Positions 51,949 to 61,079 of a DNA stretch of 64,000 bases are shown piece after piece. The first letter of the stretch is position 1; each line of letters starts with the position of its first letter. The stretch is from an uncultured Rikenellaceae bacterium (lineage in GTDB: Bacteria > Bacteroidota > Bacteroidia > Bacteroidales > Rikenellaceae), in NCBI GenBank assembly GCA_946486375.1, contig CAMLTW010000009.1:32175-96174 (forward strand), in the 5' to 3' direction. The position numbers were made by a program, and so were the translations under genes. The notes beneath the pieces were generated by a model that was not told the origin of the DNA, did no database searches, and saw nothing but the letters and a program-made list of their open reading frames with translations.

Positions 51949-53916
51949 TTACCGCTTCGCAGAACCGTCGGAACCATCCGCGCCGTCGGGCACCACATAG
52001 CTCTTTTCCCGAAGATGGGTGTAGTACTGCTGGAGGATGGCCTTCAGGTATTCTTCCGCACGCTGCTGGGCCGGCGTGCGCAAATCCTTCACATCCCGCC
52101 GCTGAAGCGTGTCGGCCCGGTCGTAAGCGAATAGCGTTTTGTTCCCGTCGGAAAAAACCACCACCGAATCGGTCACGATCTGATAGGCTTCGTTGGTGTA
52201 ATTGGTGGCCACGGGCATCCGTTCGGGTTCGTTGAACACGTCCCGCCCGAAAGCGAAGTAGGGCTTGTCGTACCCCACCAGCCCCAGCAGCGTGGGCATC
52301 AGGTCCATCTGCTGCGCCACCGTCCGGTCTTCGCCCCGAACCGCCTGATCGGGCGTGAAAACGAACATGACGATGGCGCTGTTTCCGGTCGGGGTTTCGG
52401 TCTTCTCGGCGAAGATTTCGGAAGAGACGTGATCCGCCGTGAAGACGAAAATCGTATTCCCGTACCACGGCTGCGTCTTCGCATATTCGAAGAAATTCCG
52501 CAGCGCCCGATCCGTGTACTGCACGGGCTTGTGATTCCGGGTGATTCCTTCCCGGAAGGCATTCCTGTACTTTTCGGGCACCTGGAACGGATGGTGGGAA
52601 GAAAGGGTGAAAACGCTGGCCATGAACGGCTCCGGCATCCCGGAAAGGGTTTCGGCCATGTAGTTCAGGAACGGCTCGTCCCAGATGCCCCAGGCTCCGT
52701 CGAAATCGTCGGTTCCCCGCGCGGCTTCATAATCCTCGCGGGTATAGACATTTTCCACGCCCGCCAGCTTGACGAAAGCGGCGAATCCCATCGAATTGCG
52801 CTGCGACCCGCAGAAGAAGGAGGTCATGTAACCTTCGTCGGCCAGCAGACGCGGCAACCCTTTCATCTCTCCCAGCGCCTGCGGAAGCAGGACGAACGGT
52901 TTCTTGTAGGACGGGATCGAAGCGAGCACCGAAGGAAGCGCGTCGATGGACTTCCGCCCGTTGGAATAGGCGTTCATAAAAACGTACGAAGACCCCATCA
53001 GGGAATCCAAAAAAGGCGTATAACCCTGTCCGTCCGGATAGAGGTCGGGATTCAGGAAAGCGGAATGTTCGCTGCTGAAGCTCTCCAGCGTGAAGACGAC
53101 GATGTTCCGGCGTCCCAGATTCGGCGCATCCGGTCTCGGAAAATGGTAAGGCGTAAAAATGGAATCCCGTTCGGCCCGCCCATAATACTCCGGCACCTCG
53201 ATGCGGATTCCGCCGAGCGTCCGGAGCACGCAGAACGGATTGCTCAGGATCAGCGAAGCCTTCTGGTGCGTCGTGGCATACTGGGCCGCGTTGCTCAGGG
53301 TGATGGGGCGAACCGCGCGAGTGAAGCCGCCCCGGATGCCTCCGACGGACAGGCCGGCCGTTCCGGCCAGCAAAAGCAGGTTGACCCCGAAGTAGACGAA
53401 CGGATTCCGGATGCGGGTTGGCCGGTATTCGATCCGCCGGTAAACCCGCACCATCCCCCAGATCAGCAGCACGGCCAGTATCACCAGATACCAGTTGTCG
53501 GCGGCGAATTTGAAAAAGAGATTGGCGTTGTTGTCGTTGCCCGCGAAATAGAACTCGTCGGCAGTGAAGCGTTTTTTGGCGTAGTGGAAATAGACGCTGT
53601 CGGCCAGGTTCAGCAGGATCACCGCGGAGTTGACCGCGGTAAAGAGCCAGAACAGCATCCGCTGATACCACCGCCTTTCCCGGAACCGGAAGGGCAGCAG
53701 CGAAAGGAAGATGAACAGGCCGTTCACGTACAGCACGGAAGCGGTGTCGAAAACCAGCGTTCCCCGGAAAAGGGCGAAAAGTTCTCCGGCGGAAACCGCT
53801 CCCAGCGAGTCGGTGTTCATCAGGTAGAATTCCACCCGGCACAGGAACAGCACCGCATAAACGACCAGCAGCCGGAGCAGGAGGGTGGTAAAGTCGTTTC
53901 CGAGTATCCGCTTCAT
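51949..53916 (-). CDS. LTA synthase-like membrane sulfatase/phosphoglycerol transferase
   Basis: A 655-residue protein with five N-terminal membrane helices (residues 10-200) and a large extracytoplasmic alkaline-phosphatase-superfamily domain (about 260-600). Landmarks are NIVVFTLESFSSEHSAFLNP with a metal Glu, the nucleophile region NGRKSIDALPSVLASIP (Ser), SSHHPFQVPEKYRN, and TIFVFTADHVSSEIF with Asp/His. This is the layout of LtaS/MdoB-type enzymes, which in Bacteroidetes probably transfer phosphoglycerol or phosphoethanolamine to an envelope glycan or lipid. The exact substrate is unknown. It is a single gene convergent with rng. Confidence 0.88.
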   Translation of the reverse strand: MKRILGNDFTTLLLRLLVVYAVLFLCRVEFYLMNTDSLGAVSAGELFALFRGTLVFDTASVLYVNGLFIFLSLLPFRFRERRWYQRMLFWLFTAVNSAVILLNLADSVYFHYAKKRFTADEFYFAGNDNNANLFFKFAADNWYLVILAVLLIWGMVRVYRRIEYRPTRIRNPFVYFGVNLLLLAGTAGLSVGGIRGGFTRAVRPITLSNAAQYATTHQKASLILSNPFCVLRTLGGIRIEVPEYYGRAERDSIFTPYHFPRPDAPNLGRRNIVVFTLESFSSEHSAFLNPDLYPDGQGYTPFLDSLMGSSYVFMNAYSNGRKSIDALPSVLASIPSYKKPFVLLPQALGEMKGLPRLLADEGYMTSFFCGSQRNSMGFAAFVKLAGVENVYTREDYEAARGTDDFDGAWGIWDEPFLNYMAETLSGMPEPFMASVFTLSSHHPFQVPEKYRNAFREGITRNHKPVQYTDRALRNFFEYAKTQPWYGNTIFVFTADHVSSEIFAEKTETPTGNSAIVMFVFTPDQAVRGEDRTVAQQMDLMPTLLGLVGYDKPYFAFGRDVFNEPERMPVATNYTNEAYQIVTDSVVVFSDGNKTLFAYDRADTLQRRDVKDLRTPAQQRAEEYLKAILQQYYTHLREKSYVVPDGADGSDGSAKR

Positions 53917-54083
53917 AAACCTTGCTTTTTGGAGTACAAACGTACGCTTTTTTTGCTTATTGTGAAACCGGAATGTCCCGCAGCCCGCCCCATGGCCGAT
54001 TGCGGGGAACCGCAGAAACCGATCGTCCCTTCAAACTCCGACCCGTAAAAAACGCTGCCGGGAAACAGCGCCGGCAGCGAATG

Positions 54084-54109
54084 AAAAAGGGGCGGAACCC
54101 GTCCGCCCC
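54084..54109 (-). terminator. Rho-independent terminator of the pectate lyase genes
   Basis: GGGGCGGA (54089-54096) pairs perfectly with TCCGCCCC (54102-54109) and is followed on the minus strand by TTTTT. It lies 64 bases past the stop of the downstream lyase. Confidence 0.85.
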
Positions 54110-54172
54110 CGCTTTCCAAAAACAAGCTGAACCGGAAAAGACCGGAAACAACGATATGGAAAGCCCGCGAAA

Positions 54173-55747
54173 TTATTTCTTCTGTTTTTCGTGATACCCG
54201 ATCAGCGTGGTCATGTTCCGGATATAAGACCACATGGAAATCACCTCGTCCGGCAGCCGGTCGGGGCCGAATCCCACGTATTCGCTCGACACGCCCGGCA
54301 ACTTGCCCGGCCAGTAGTCCTTTCCGTCCAGGGCAGCCACGATCGCCCGCACGTTTTCTTCCGTCGGTTCCCCGCTGTTCCAGCGGGAATAGTACTTCGG
54401 CAGCGTCACGGGAGTCGTGCTCTTCAGCGGGGAATTTTTCGTCAGTTCCTCCGCCGGAACGTTCAAAAGTTCTTCGTACTCCTTCTTGAGACGCGCCAGG
54501 TCGATGGTTCGCACGGAACTGTAATGGTCGATCAGGTTCTCCCTGTCGTAATCCACGTAGTATTTCCCCGTCCGGATATCCCCTTCCGTCCGGTGCAGGT
54601 AAAGCCCTTTGTTCGTTCCCACTTCGACGAACGTCGGACAGAGGATCTGCCCGGGACGTTTCGGCAGGCGCCGTTCTTCGAACCAATGGTATTCCGATTC
54701 GGGAATGGCGATCGTTTCCAGAAACTCGAACGCATCGGGAATCCGGGCCAGAAACTTGGAATTGCCCGTCAGCCGGTAGAAACTCATCAAATCTTCGATC
54801 ATTTCCGCCGTGCCGTGGGAAGCATAACCCGCCGGCTCGAACGGTCGGGCATGGGCCGGGGTGTAATCCACGTCCAGCTTGTGCTGCAGCCCCCAGCCGG
54901 CCTGCGGTTTTCCGCCCTGCAAAGCCAGGATGCAGGTCATCGCACGCGAAATCGGTTCCAGCACCCGCTGTTCGCCGAGCGTGTGGTAACATTCGATCAG
55001 GAAATGGATGTTGTTCGTGTGGACGCCGTCGTTGATGGTGATGAACGAAGAATAGTCTTCCTTGTCGGGGCCTTCCGGAAAATCGTGGCGGAGCGGATAA
55101 CGCTGCGGCCAGCCGCCGATGGGATATTGACTTTCCAGCACGAAGTCGATGAATTTCTCCAAAGCGGGCCTGAACTTGGGATCGTTCCGTTCCAGATACA
55201 TCCGAAGCAGCAGTTCCCCCGCCTGCACGGTTCCTCCGTCGTCGAAGGTGGCGTTCCCGTAATAGTGGGAATGTTCCTGCGCGGGCCATCGGTATCCGTC
55301 GTACACCCTTTTGTACCAGTCCCTGAGGGAAGCCTCTCCCGCGAAATCGGCCATGTAGGCCCACCCTCCGCACGGGAGCTGCGCCCAGATCAGCGCTTCG
55401 GCGGCCTTTTCCGCCGCCCGGTAATAGTATTCGTCCCCCGTGGCATGATAGGCGTCCAGAAAAAGATGCCCCATGGCCGGGGTTCCGGGCGGCTCGATCC
55501 ACATCATCGTGGGCTTCGCCTCCAATTCGCCCCAGACGCGGGAAAAATCGGGGGCGTAGTTCCAGAGGTAACCGCCCCGGTAACTCACTTTTTCGACCAG
55601 AAAGGTCGTCGCCTTTTTCATGGCGGCCAGCACCCGGCCGTCCAGCGCGGGCTCGTTCTTTTTCGCGGCGGAAACCCCTCCCGCAACGGTCAGCAAAACC
55701 GGCAGAGCCAGCGCCCGAATGCTCATTTTCTTAATACTTCGTATCAT
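54173..55747 (-). CDS. Pectate lyase, PL10 family (downstream copy)
   Basis: A 524-residue secreted polysaccharide lyase that would cleave polygalacturonate by beta-elimination. There is a signal peptide (about residues 1-28, ending GGVSAA). PL10 landmarks are ESQYPIGGWPQRYPLRHDFP, YSSFITINDGVHTNNIHFL, KPQAGWGLQHKLDV, ASHGTAEMIEDLMSFYRLTG and a C-terminal TPVTLPKYYSRW. It may start at the first Met or at the inner MSIRAL. It is a clear paralogue of the gene 126 bases upstream, sharing domain order over the whole length. No SusC/SusD pair is adjacent, so it is not an obvious PUL. Confidence 0.9.
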   Translation of the reverse strand: MIRSIKKMSIRALALPVLLTVAGGVSAAKKNEPALDGRVLAAMKKATTFLVEKVSYRGGYLWNYAPDFSRVWGELEAKPTMMWIEPPGTPAMGHLFLDAYHATGDEYYYRAAEKAAEALIWAQLPCGGWAYMADFAGEASLRDWYKRVYDGYRWPAQEHSHYYGNATFDDGGTVQAGELLLRMYLERNDPKFRPALEKFIDFVLESQYPIGGWPQRYPLRHDFPEGPDKEDYSSFITINDGVHTNNIHFLIECYHTLGEQRVLEPISRAMTCILALQGGKPQAGWGLQHKLDVDYTPAHARPFEPAGYASHGTAEMIEDLMSFYRLTGNSKFLARIPDAFEFLETIAIPESEYHWFEERRLPKRPGQILCPTFVEVGTNKGLYLHRTEGDIRTGKYYVDYDRENLIDHYSSVRTIDLARLKKEYEELLNVPAEELTKNSPLKSTTPVTLPKYYSRWNSGEPTEENVRAIVAALDGKDYWPGKLPGVSSEYVGFGPDRLPDEVISMWSYIRNMTTLIGYHEKQKK

Positions 55748-55777
55748 TTTTTAAAGTTTGGGTATCCTTTTATACGA

Positions 55778-55809
55778 GATTAACTACCCCGAAACCGGGA
55801 TAGTTAATC
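55778..55809. other. Imperfect hairpin between the two lyase genes
   Basis: GATTAACTA..CCC at 55778 pairs with GGG.TAGTTAATC ending at 55809 (one internal mismatch, loop GAAA). It has no T-tract on either strand. It could stabilise the processed transcript or attenuate the downstream lyase. Confidence 0.5.
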
Positions 55810-55873
55810 CGCACAAAAGAATGGTGGGTAATTTAAGAATAGGGGTTTCCCGTCCCTCGTATACCAAGCATGG

Positions 55874-57499
55874 CTACTGCCGCTCGGCATCCAGGTAACG
55901 GATCAGCCCAAACATATTCTGCAAATAGGTCTGCGTCGAAATCCCTTCGACCGGTTCCTTCGCCGAATAAGGCGAAGTATCGAACTTGTCCCCCACATGG
56001 GTGCTGCAATAATCCCCCGGCGTCACTACTTCCGCGCCTTCGGTTCCGATGTAGGGATTGGAGGTCGAACGAAGCGGCGTCGGCCAGTAGCCCCGGCTGT
56101 TCAAAGCGGCCAGCACTTCCGCCACCTGCTGTTCCGTCATGGCTCCTCCGCGGCCGCGGGTGAAATACTTCGGCAGTTCCACCAGCCCTTTTTCCAGCAA
56201 CGGCGATCCCTTGGTCAGTTCTTCCACCGGAATTTTCCGGATTTCCTCGAACCGCCTGCGCAGATCGGCGATGTTGATGACCCGTACCGAGCCGTAATGA
56301 CCGATCACATGCTCCAGGTTCTGATCCACGTAATATTCTCCGTTCACCACGTTCGATCCGCGGCGATGCACGTACTGCGGCTTGCCGGTTTTCCATTCCA
56401 CGACGGTCGGACACATGATCAGCCCTTCGCCGAGCGTCCGCCCCGTCTTGGCCACCTCGCTGGGAGGCAACTTGATGGATTCGAGGAAATCGAGCGCATC
56501 CGGAATCCCCATCAGGTACTTGCTGTCGCCGGTGAGCCGGTAGTATTCCATCATTTTGGCGATGCAACTGGCGGTACCGTGCGAAGAAAGTCCCCCCGGT
56601 TCGTACGTCCGCGCCCCTGCCGGAGCCAGATCGAGCGTGTACTGAAGCGCCCAGCCGGCCTGAGGCTTGCCCTGCTGCAGGATGCGCATGCAGTTCATCG
56701 ACCGGATGATCGGATCCATGATGCTCTGGGTGCCCAGCGTCTGATAGCAGCGGATCAGGAAATCGGTGTTCTCTTCCATCACGTCGTCGTTCAGCGTGAT
56801 GTAGGAAGAATAGTCCGGATTGCCGTGATGCGAGAACTCGTAACGCAACGGATAGCGCTGCGGCCAGCCGCCGATCGGGTACTGGCTTTCCAGCACGAAG
56901 CCGATGGCCTTGTCCAAAGTGGGCTTATACTTGGGATCGTATTTTTCCACATACATCCGCAAGATGAAATTGGCCGCTTCCGGCGTAGCCGCATCGTCGA
57001 AGGTGGCGTTGCCGTAATAATGCTGAAACTCTTCCAGCCGCCAGCCGTTCTTTCCGATGGTGTTGTACCAGTCTTTCAGGGAAGCCTCTCCCGCGAAGTC
57101 GAAACAATAGTTCCATCCTCCGCACGGCAACTGCGCCCAGATCAGGGCACCGGCCACCTTTTCCGCCGCTTCGTAATAGTATTCGTCTCCCGTGGCATGG
57201 TAGGCATCCAAGAGCAGGTGTCCGATGCCGGGCGTCCCAGGAGACTGCACCCATCCCATCGTGGGTTTGGCCTCCATTTCGCCCCAGCTGCGGGAGAAAT
57301 CGGGCAGGTAATTCCACACGAACGCTCCCCGGTAGCTTACCGTGTCCATCATGAACCGGGTAGCCCGCTTCATGGTCTCGAGCACCCGCTCCCGCGACAC
57401 GGGAGCCTGCTTCCGCTTCTGCGCCACCGCCCCGAAGGCGATCCCCACGCACAAAACCGACAGGAACAACGTCCTCAGTGTCAGTAAATTTCTTTTCAT
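55874..57499 (-). CDS. Pectate lyase, PL10 family (upstream copy)
   Basis: A 541-residue secreted lyase with a signal peptide (MKRNLLTLRTLFLSVLCVGI ending at about residue 27). It carries the same PL10 blocks as its neighbour: ESQYPIGGWPQRYPLRYEFS, YSSYITLNDDVMEENTDFLI, KPQAGWALQYTLDLAP, SSHGTASCIAKMMEYYRLTG and VELPKYFTRGR. The two genes therefore arose by tandem duplication and diverged. Both are predicted in the periplasm or outside the cell. It is first in the pair; the 353 bases upstream to the tex stop contain no clear two-box promoter. Confidence 0.9.
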   Translation of the reverse strand: MKRNLLTLRTLFLSVLCVGIAFGAVAQKRKQAPVSRERVLETMKRATRFMMDTVSYRGAFVWNYLPDFSRSWGEMEAKPTMGWVQSPGTPGIGHLLLDAYHATGDEYYYEAAEKVAGALIWAQLPCGGWNYCFDFAGEASLKDWYNTIGKNGWRLEEFQHYYGNATFDDAATPEAANFILRMYVEKYDPKYKPTLDKAIGFVLESQYPIGGWPQRYPLRYEFSHHGNPDYSSYITLNDDVMEENTDFLIRCYQTLGTQSIMDPIIRSMNCMRILQQGKPQAGWALQYTLDLAPAGARTYEPGGLSSHGTASCIAKMMEYYRLTGDSKYLMGIPDALDFLESIKLPPSEVAKTGRTLGEGLIMCPTVVEWKTGKPQYVHRRGSNVVNGEYYVDQNLEHVIGHYGSVRVINIADLRRRFEEIRKIPVEELTKGSPLLEKGLVELPKYFTRGRGGAMTEQQVAEVLAALNSRGYWPTPLRSTSNPYIGTEGAEVVTPGDYCSTHVGDKFDTSPYSAKEPVEGISTQTYLQNMFGLIRYLDAERQ

Positions 57500-57852
57500 T
57501 GTTCAGGTTTAAATTTAGGATTGTTTCAGGTTGAGCCTTCGGTGTTCCGGTCGGGACGCACTCCGGCTTTACAAATTTGATGAATTTGAAAACGGAAAGC
57601 AAACAAATCCTATTAGAATAAGATTAAAAAGCGAATTCTTACATTTTTTTACGATTCTGGCGAAACCCGACAGAAAGAAGGCCGAAACGAAACGTCCGGA
57701 AAACTGATCCGCGTCCGCCCCGCCGCCGGAAAAACGGCAAAACCGGAAGCGCCGCCGGATCATCGTTCCGACGCCTTCCGGCTTCCTTACAAAATATACG
57801 CACTTTTGGAAACGACGCTCCCGGCCCCGAAACCAATGCGGACACGACCGGT
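57500..57852. other. Intergenic region between tex and the lyase genes
   Basis: About 350 bases with no supported gene. AT-rich near 57500-57650, then GC-rich. It presumably contains the lyase promoter, but I see no convincing two-box match and no terminator for tex. Confidence 0.5.
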
Positions 57853-60006
57853 TCAGGCCGGCTTTTCTCCCGTTCCCTTCATGCTCAGGCTGATCCGGTT
57901 ACGCGTCCGATCCACCGACAGGACGCGCACCGCCACCGGCTGACGGAGCCTCACCACGTCGGCCGGGTTGGACACGAACCGGTCCGCCAGTTGGGAAATG
58001 TGCACCAGACCGTCCTGTTTCACCCCGATGTCCACGAAAACCCCGAAATCGGTGATGTTGGTCACGATGCCGGGCAGGGTCATTCCTTCCCGGAGATCGT
58101 CCGGGGTATGGACGTCCGCAAACTCGAATTCCGCCGCCTCCGCACGGGGATCGCGCCCCGGACGGGCCAGTTCGTCCAGAATGTCCCGGACGGTCGGCAG
58201 TCCCACCTTCGCAGACACATAATGTTCGGGGACGATCCGCTTTTGCAAGGCCCTGTCCGCCAACAGACCCGCAACCGTCACCCCCCGGTCGGCGGCCATC
58301 CGTTCCACGAGCGCGTAGGATTCCGGGTGCACGGCACTGTTATCGAGCGGATATTCCGCTCCCGGAATGCGCAGAAACCCGGCGCACTGCTCGAAAGCCT
58401 TCGCCCCCAGCCGGGGCACCTTTTTCAGTTCAGCCCGGCTGCGAAAACCGCCGTTCGCCTTCCGGTATTCCACGATGCCCGCCGCCAGCGAAGGCCCCAG
58501 TCCGGAAACATAGGCCAGCAGGTGCTTGGAAGCGGTATTGACATTCACCCCCACCCGGTTCACGCAGCTTTCGACCACCGCATCCAACGCCTCTTTCAGC
58601 CGCGTCTGATTCACGTCGTGCTGATACTGTCCCACACCTATCGATTTGGGGTCGATTTTGACCAGCTCCGCCAGCGGGTCGATCAGACGGCGTCCGATGG
58701 AAACGGCTCCCCGCACCGTAACGTCGTAGTCCGGGAATTCCTCCCGTGCCACCGGGGAAGCCGAATAAACGGAAGCGCCGTCCTCGCTGACCATGAATAT
58801 TTTCACCTCCCGGTCGAAACGCATCCGCCGAAAAAGCTGCTCGGTTTCCCGTCCGGCCGTGCCGTTCCCGACGGCCACCGCTTCGATGCGGTAACTTTCG
58901 ATCAGCGCGCCGAGCTTTTTCAGGGCCTGCGATGCCTCGTTCCGCGGCGGATGGGGATAAATCGTTTCGTTGTGCAGCAGGTTGCCCTGCGCATCCAGAC
59001 AGACCACCTTGCAGCCCGTCCGGAAACCCGGATCGACGGCCAGCACCCGCTTTCCGCCCAATGGGGAAGCCAGCAGCAACTGGCGCAGGTTTTCCGCGAA
59101 TACCCGGATGGCGTCTCCGTCGGCCTTTTCCCTGGCGACCGCCATCGTTTCCGTTTCGATGGAAGGCTTCAGCAGCCGTTTGTATCCGTCCCCGACCGCC
59201 TTTTCCACACAGGGCCGGGCCGGAGAATTTCCCCGCACGAACATGCGCTCGAGGTGTTCCAGCACCGGTTCGTCCTCCGGAGAAACGGAAAGGCGCAAAA
59301 AACCTTCCGCTGCTCCCCGGAACAGGGCCAGCAACCGATGGGAAGGCATCCGGCGCAGCGGCCCGGAAAAGGCGAAATAATCGGCATACTTGTTTCCTTC
59401 CGTCTCCTTCCCTTTGACCGCCGTCGAAGTCACGACCGCTTCGGCGGCGAACTTGCGCCTCACGAAGTTCCGCGCCCGCTCGTTTTCGCTGACCCATTCC
59501 GCAACGATGTCGCAGGCGCCCGCCAAAGCGCTCTCCGCATCGGCGATCTTCCCCTTCACGAACTTTTCCGCCGTCCGTTCGGGCAGGCTCCCGTCCTGCC
59601 GCATGAGCAGTGCAGCCAAAGGTTCGAGTCCCGCTTCGCGGGCGGCCGTCGCACGGGTTCTGCGCCGGGGTTTGTACGGCAGGTAGATATCCTCCAGCCG
59701 GACGGCATCCCAACAGGCCTCGATTTTCCGTCGAAGCTCCTCCGTCAGTTTTCCCTGTCCGTCGATCGTGGCCAGCACCGTTTCCTTGCGCCTGACCAGT
59801 TCGAGCAGCCGCCCCCACGCATCCTTCACCTTCCCGATTTCCACCTCGTCCATTCCCCCCGTCGCCTCTTTCCGGTAACGGCTGACGAAGGGCACCGTAG
59901 CCCCTCCTTCCAACAGTTTCACGCATCCCCTGACGCGTCCGGCATCCAGTGCCAGTTCTTCGGCGATCAGTCCGCACAATCGTTCTTCCGTCGTTCTGTC
60001 TTCCAT
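57853..60006 (-). CDS. Tex-family transcription accessory/RNA-binding protein
   Basis: A 717-residue cytoplasmic protein. The N-terminal Tex domain (VPFVSRYRKEATGGMDEVEI) is followed by a YqgF-type RNase-H fold (RVLAVDPGFRTGCKVVCLDA), helix-hairpin-helix repeats (VNVNTASKHLLAYVSGLGPS) and a C-terminal S1 domain (GIVTNITDFGVFVDIGVKQD). Length fits the family. The start at 60006 (MEDRTTEERLCGL) is the conserved one; the frame is open further upstream. A TATCTTTG -7 element lies at 60028-60035, very close to the ATG, implying a short leader. Confidence 0.94.
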   Translation of the reverse strand: MEDRTTEERLCGLIAEELALDAGRVRGCVKLLEGGATVPFVSRYRKEATGGMDEVEIGKVKDAWGRLLELVRRKETVLATIDGQGKLTEELRRKIEACWDAVRLEDIYLPYKPRRRTRATAAREAGLEPLAALLMRQDGSLPERTAEKFVKGKIADAESALAGACDIVAEWVSENERARNFVRRKFAAEAVVTSTAVKGKETEGNKYADYFAFSGPLRRMPSHRLLALFRGAAEGFLRLSVSPEDEPVLEHLERMFVRGNSPARPCVEKAVGDGYKRLLKPSIETETMAVAREKADGDAIRVFAENLRQLLLASPLGGKRVLAVDPGFRTGCKVVCLDAQGNLLHNETIYPHPPRNEASQALKKLGALIESYRIEAVAVGNGTAGRETEQLFRRMRFDREVKIFMVSEDGASVYSASPVAREEFPDYDVTVRGAVSIGRRLIDPLAELVKIDPKSIGVGQYQHDVNQTRLKEALDAVVESCVNRVGVNVNTASKHLLAYVSGLGPSLAAGIVEYRKANGGFRSRAELKKVPRLGAKAFEQCAGFLRIPGAEYPLDNSAVHPESYALVERMAADRGVTVAGLLADRALQKRIVPEHYVSAKVGLPTVRDILDELARPGRDPRAEAAEFEFADVHTPDDLREGMTLPGIVTNITDFGVFVDIGVKQDGLVHISQLADRFVSNPADVVRLRQPVAVRVLSVDRTRNRISLSMKGTGEKPA

Positions 60007-60119
60007 CCCGTTCGTTTTACTTTTTCGCAAAGATAGGGGAATCGCGGAAACTTCTGCCGGAATCCCCGGAGCCGTTCCGAAAACGGGCCGGGCGTTTTCG
60101 CTCCCGACGGCCCTCATGC

Positions 60120-60154
60120 AAAAAGGGACTCCCGCCTTCCGGGAATCCCTTTTT
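60120..60154 (-). terminator. Terminator after tsf
   Basis: AAAAAGGGA.TCCCG pairs with CGGGA.TCCCTTTTT (60120-60154), one mismatch. On the minus strand it ends in TTTTT about 60 bases after the tsf stop. Confidence 0.88.
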
Positions 60155-60213
60155 CTCGATCCTCCCTTCTTCCCGAAGAGAGAAATCCGCAACTTATGAT
60201 ACCAAGCCGACCG

Positions 60214-61041
60214 CTAATCGTTCAGCGAGAACCGCTGATAAGCCACAACGGTCGCTTCCGGATCGGCTTTCTTGATGAAAGCGCCCACCGTCGTCTTGTT
60301 GTCCTTCACCAACGGCTGATTCAGCAGGGTGTTTTCGGACAGGAACTTGTTGACCTTTCCTTCCGCGATCTTGTCCAGCATCGCTTCCGGCTTGCCGTCC
60401 AACCGGGCCTGTTCGCGCCCGATGTGGCGTTCCTTCTCGATCACTTCCGCGGGGCAGTCTTCCCGGCTGATCGACACCGGAGCCATCGCCGCAGCCTGCA
60501 TGGCCACGTCCTTGGCCACCTCGGCCGGCACTTCCCGATTGAAACCGATCATCGCGCCCAGCTTGTTGTTCATGTGGATGTACGCCACACACAACGGAGC
60601 TTCGATCCGGCCATAGTAAACCAGTTCCACCTTCTCGCCCGTCTGACCCGATTTTTCGGTCACCAGGTCGGCGACGGTCTGACCGCCGTCCACCTTCACC
60701 GCTTTCAGCGCTTCCAGGTCGGCGGCATCGGCTTTCACCGCCAGGTCCAGAATCTGGTTGGCGGAAGCGATGAATTCAGCGTTCTTGGCCACGAAATCGG
60801 TTTCGCAAGCCAGGCAAAGCATGTAGGCTTTCTTCTTGTCGTCCAGCACTTTCGCCGTCACGCATCCTTCGGTGGCATCCCGGTCGGCCCGTTTGCTGGC
60901 CACCAGTTTCCCTTTTTCCCGGATGATTTCCTGGGCTCTATTGTAATCGCCTTCCGCTTCCTGAAGGGCCTTCTTGCAATCCATCATGCCGGCGCCCGTC
61001 ATCTTGCGAAGCTTGGCGACATCGGCCGCTTTGATTTCCAT
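60214..61041 (-). CDS. tsf: Translation elongation factor Ts
   Basis: A 275-residue guanine-nucleotide exchange factor for EF-Tu. The N-terminal VAKLRKMTGAGMMDCKKALQ is the signature, with EAEGDYNRAQEIIREKG after it. The middle VLVELNCETDFVA-like segment reads LCLACETDFVAKN, and AMQAAAMAPVSISREDCPAE follows. Length is normal. It follows rpsB by 38 bases, the usual bacterial order. Confidence 0.97.
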   Translation of the reverse strand: MEIKAADVAKLRKMTGAGMMDCKKALQEAEGDYNRAQEIIREKGKLVASKRADRDATEGCVTAKVLDDKKKAYMLCLACETDFVAKNAEFIASANQILDLAVKADAADLEALKAVKVDGGQTVADLVTEKSGQTGEKVELVYYGRIEAPLCVAYIHMNNKLGAMIGFNREVPAEVAKDVAMQAAAMAPVSISREDCPAEVIEKERHIGREQARLDGKPEAMLDKIAEGKVNKFLSENTLLNQPLVKDNKTTVGAFIKKADPEATVVAYQRFSLND

Positions 61042-61079
61042 AACGTCTCCTTAAATTATACGGTAATACACTCAAACAA

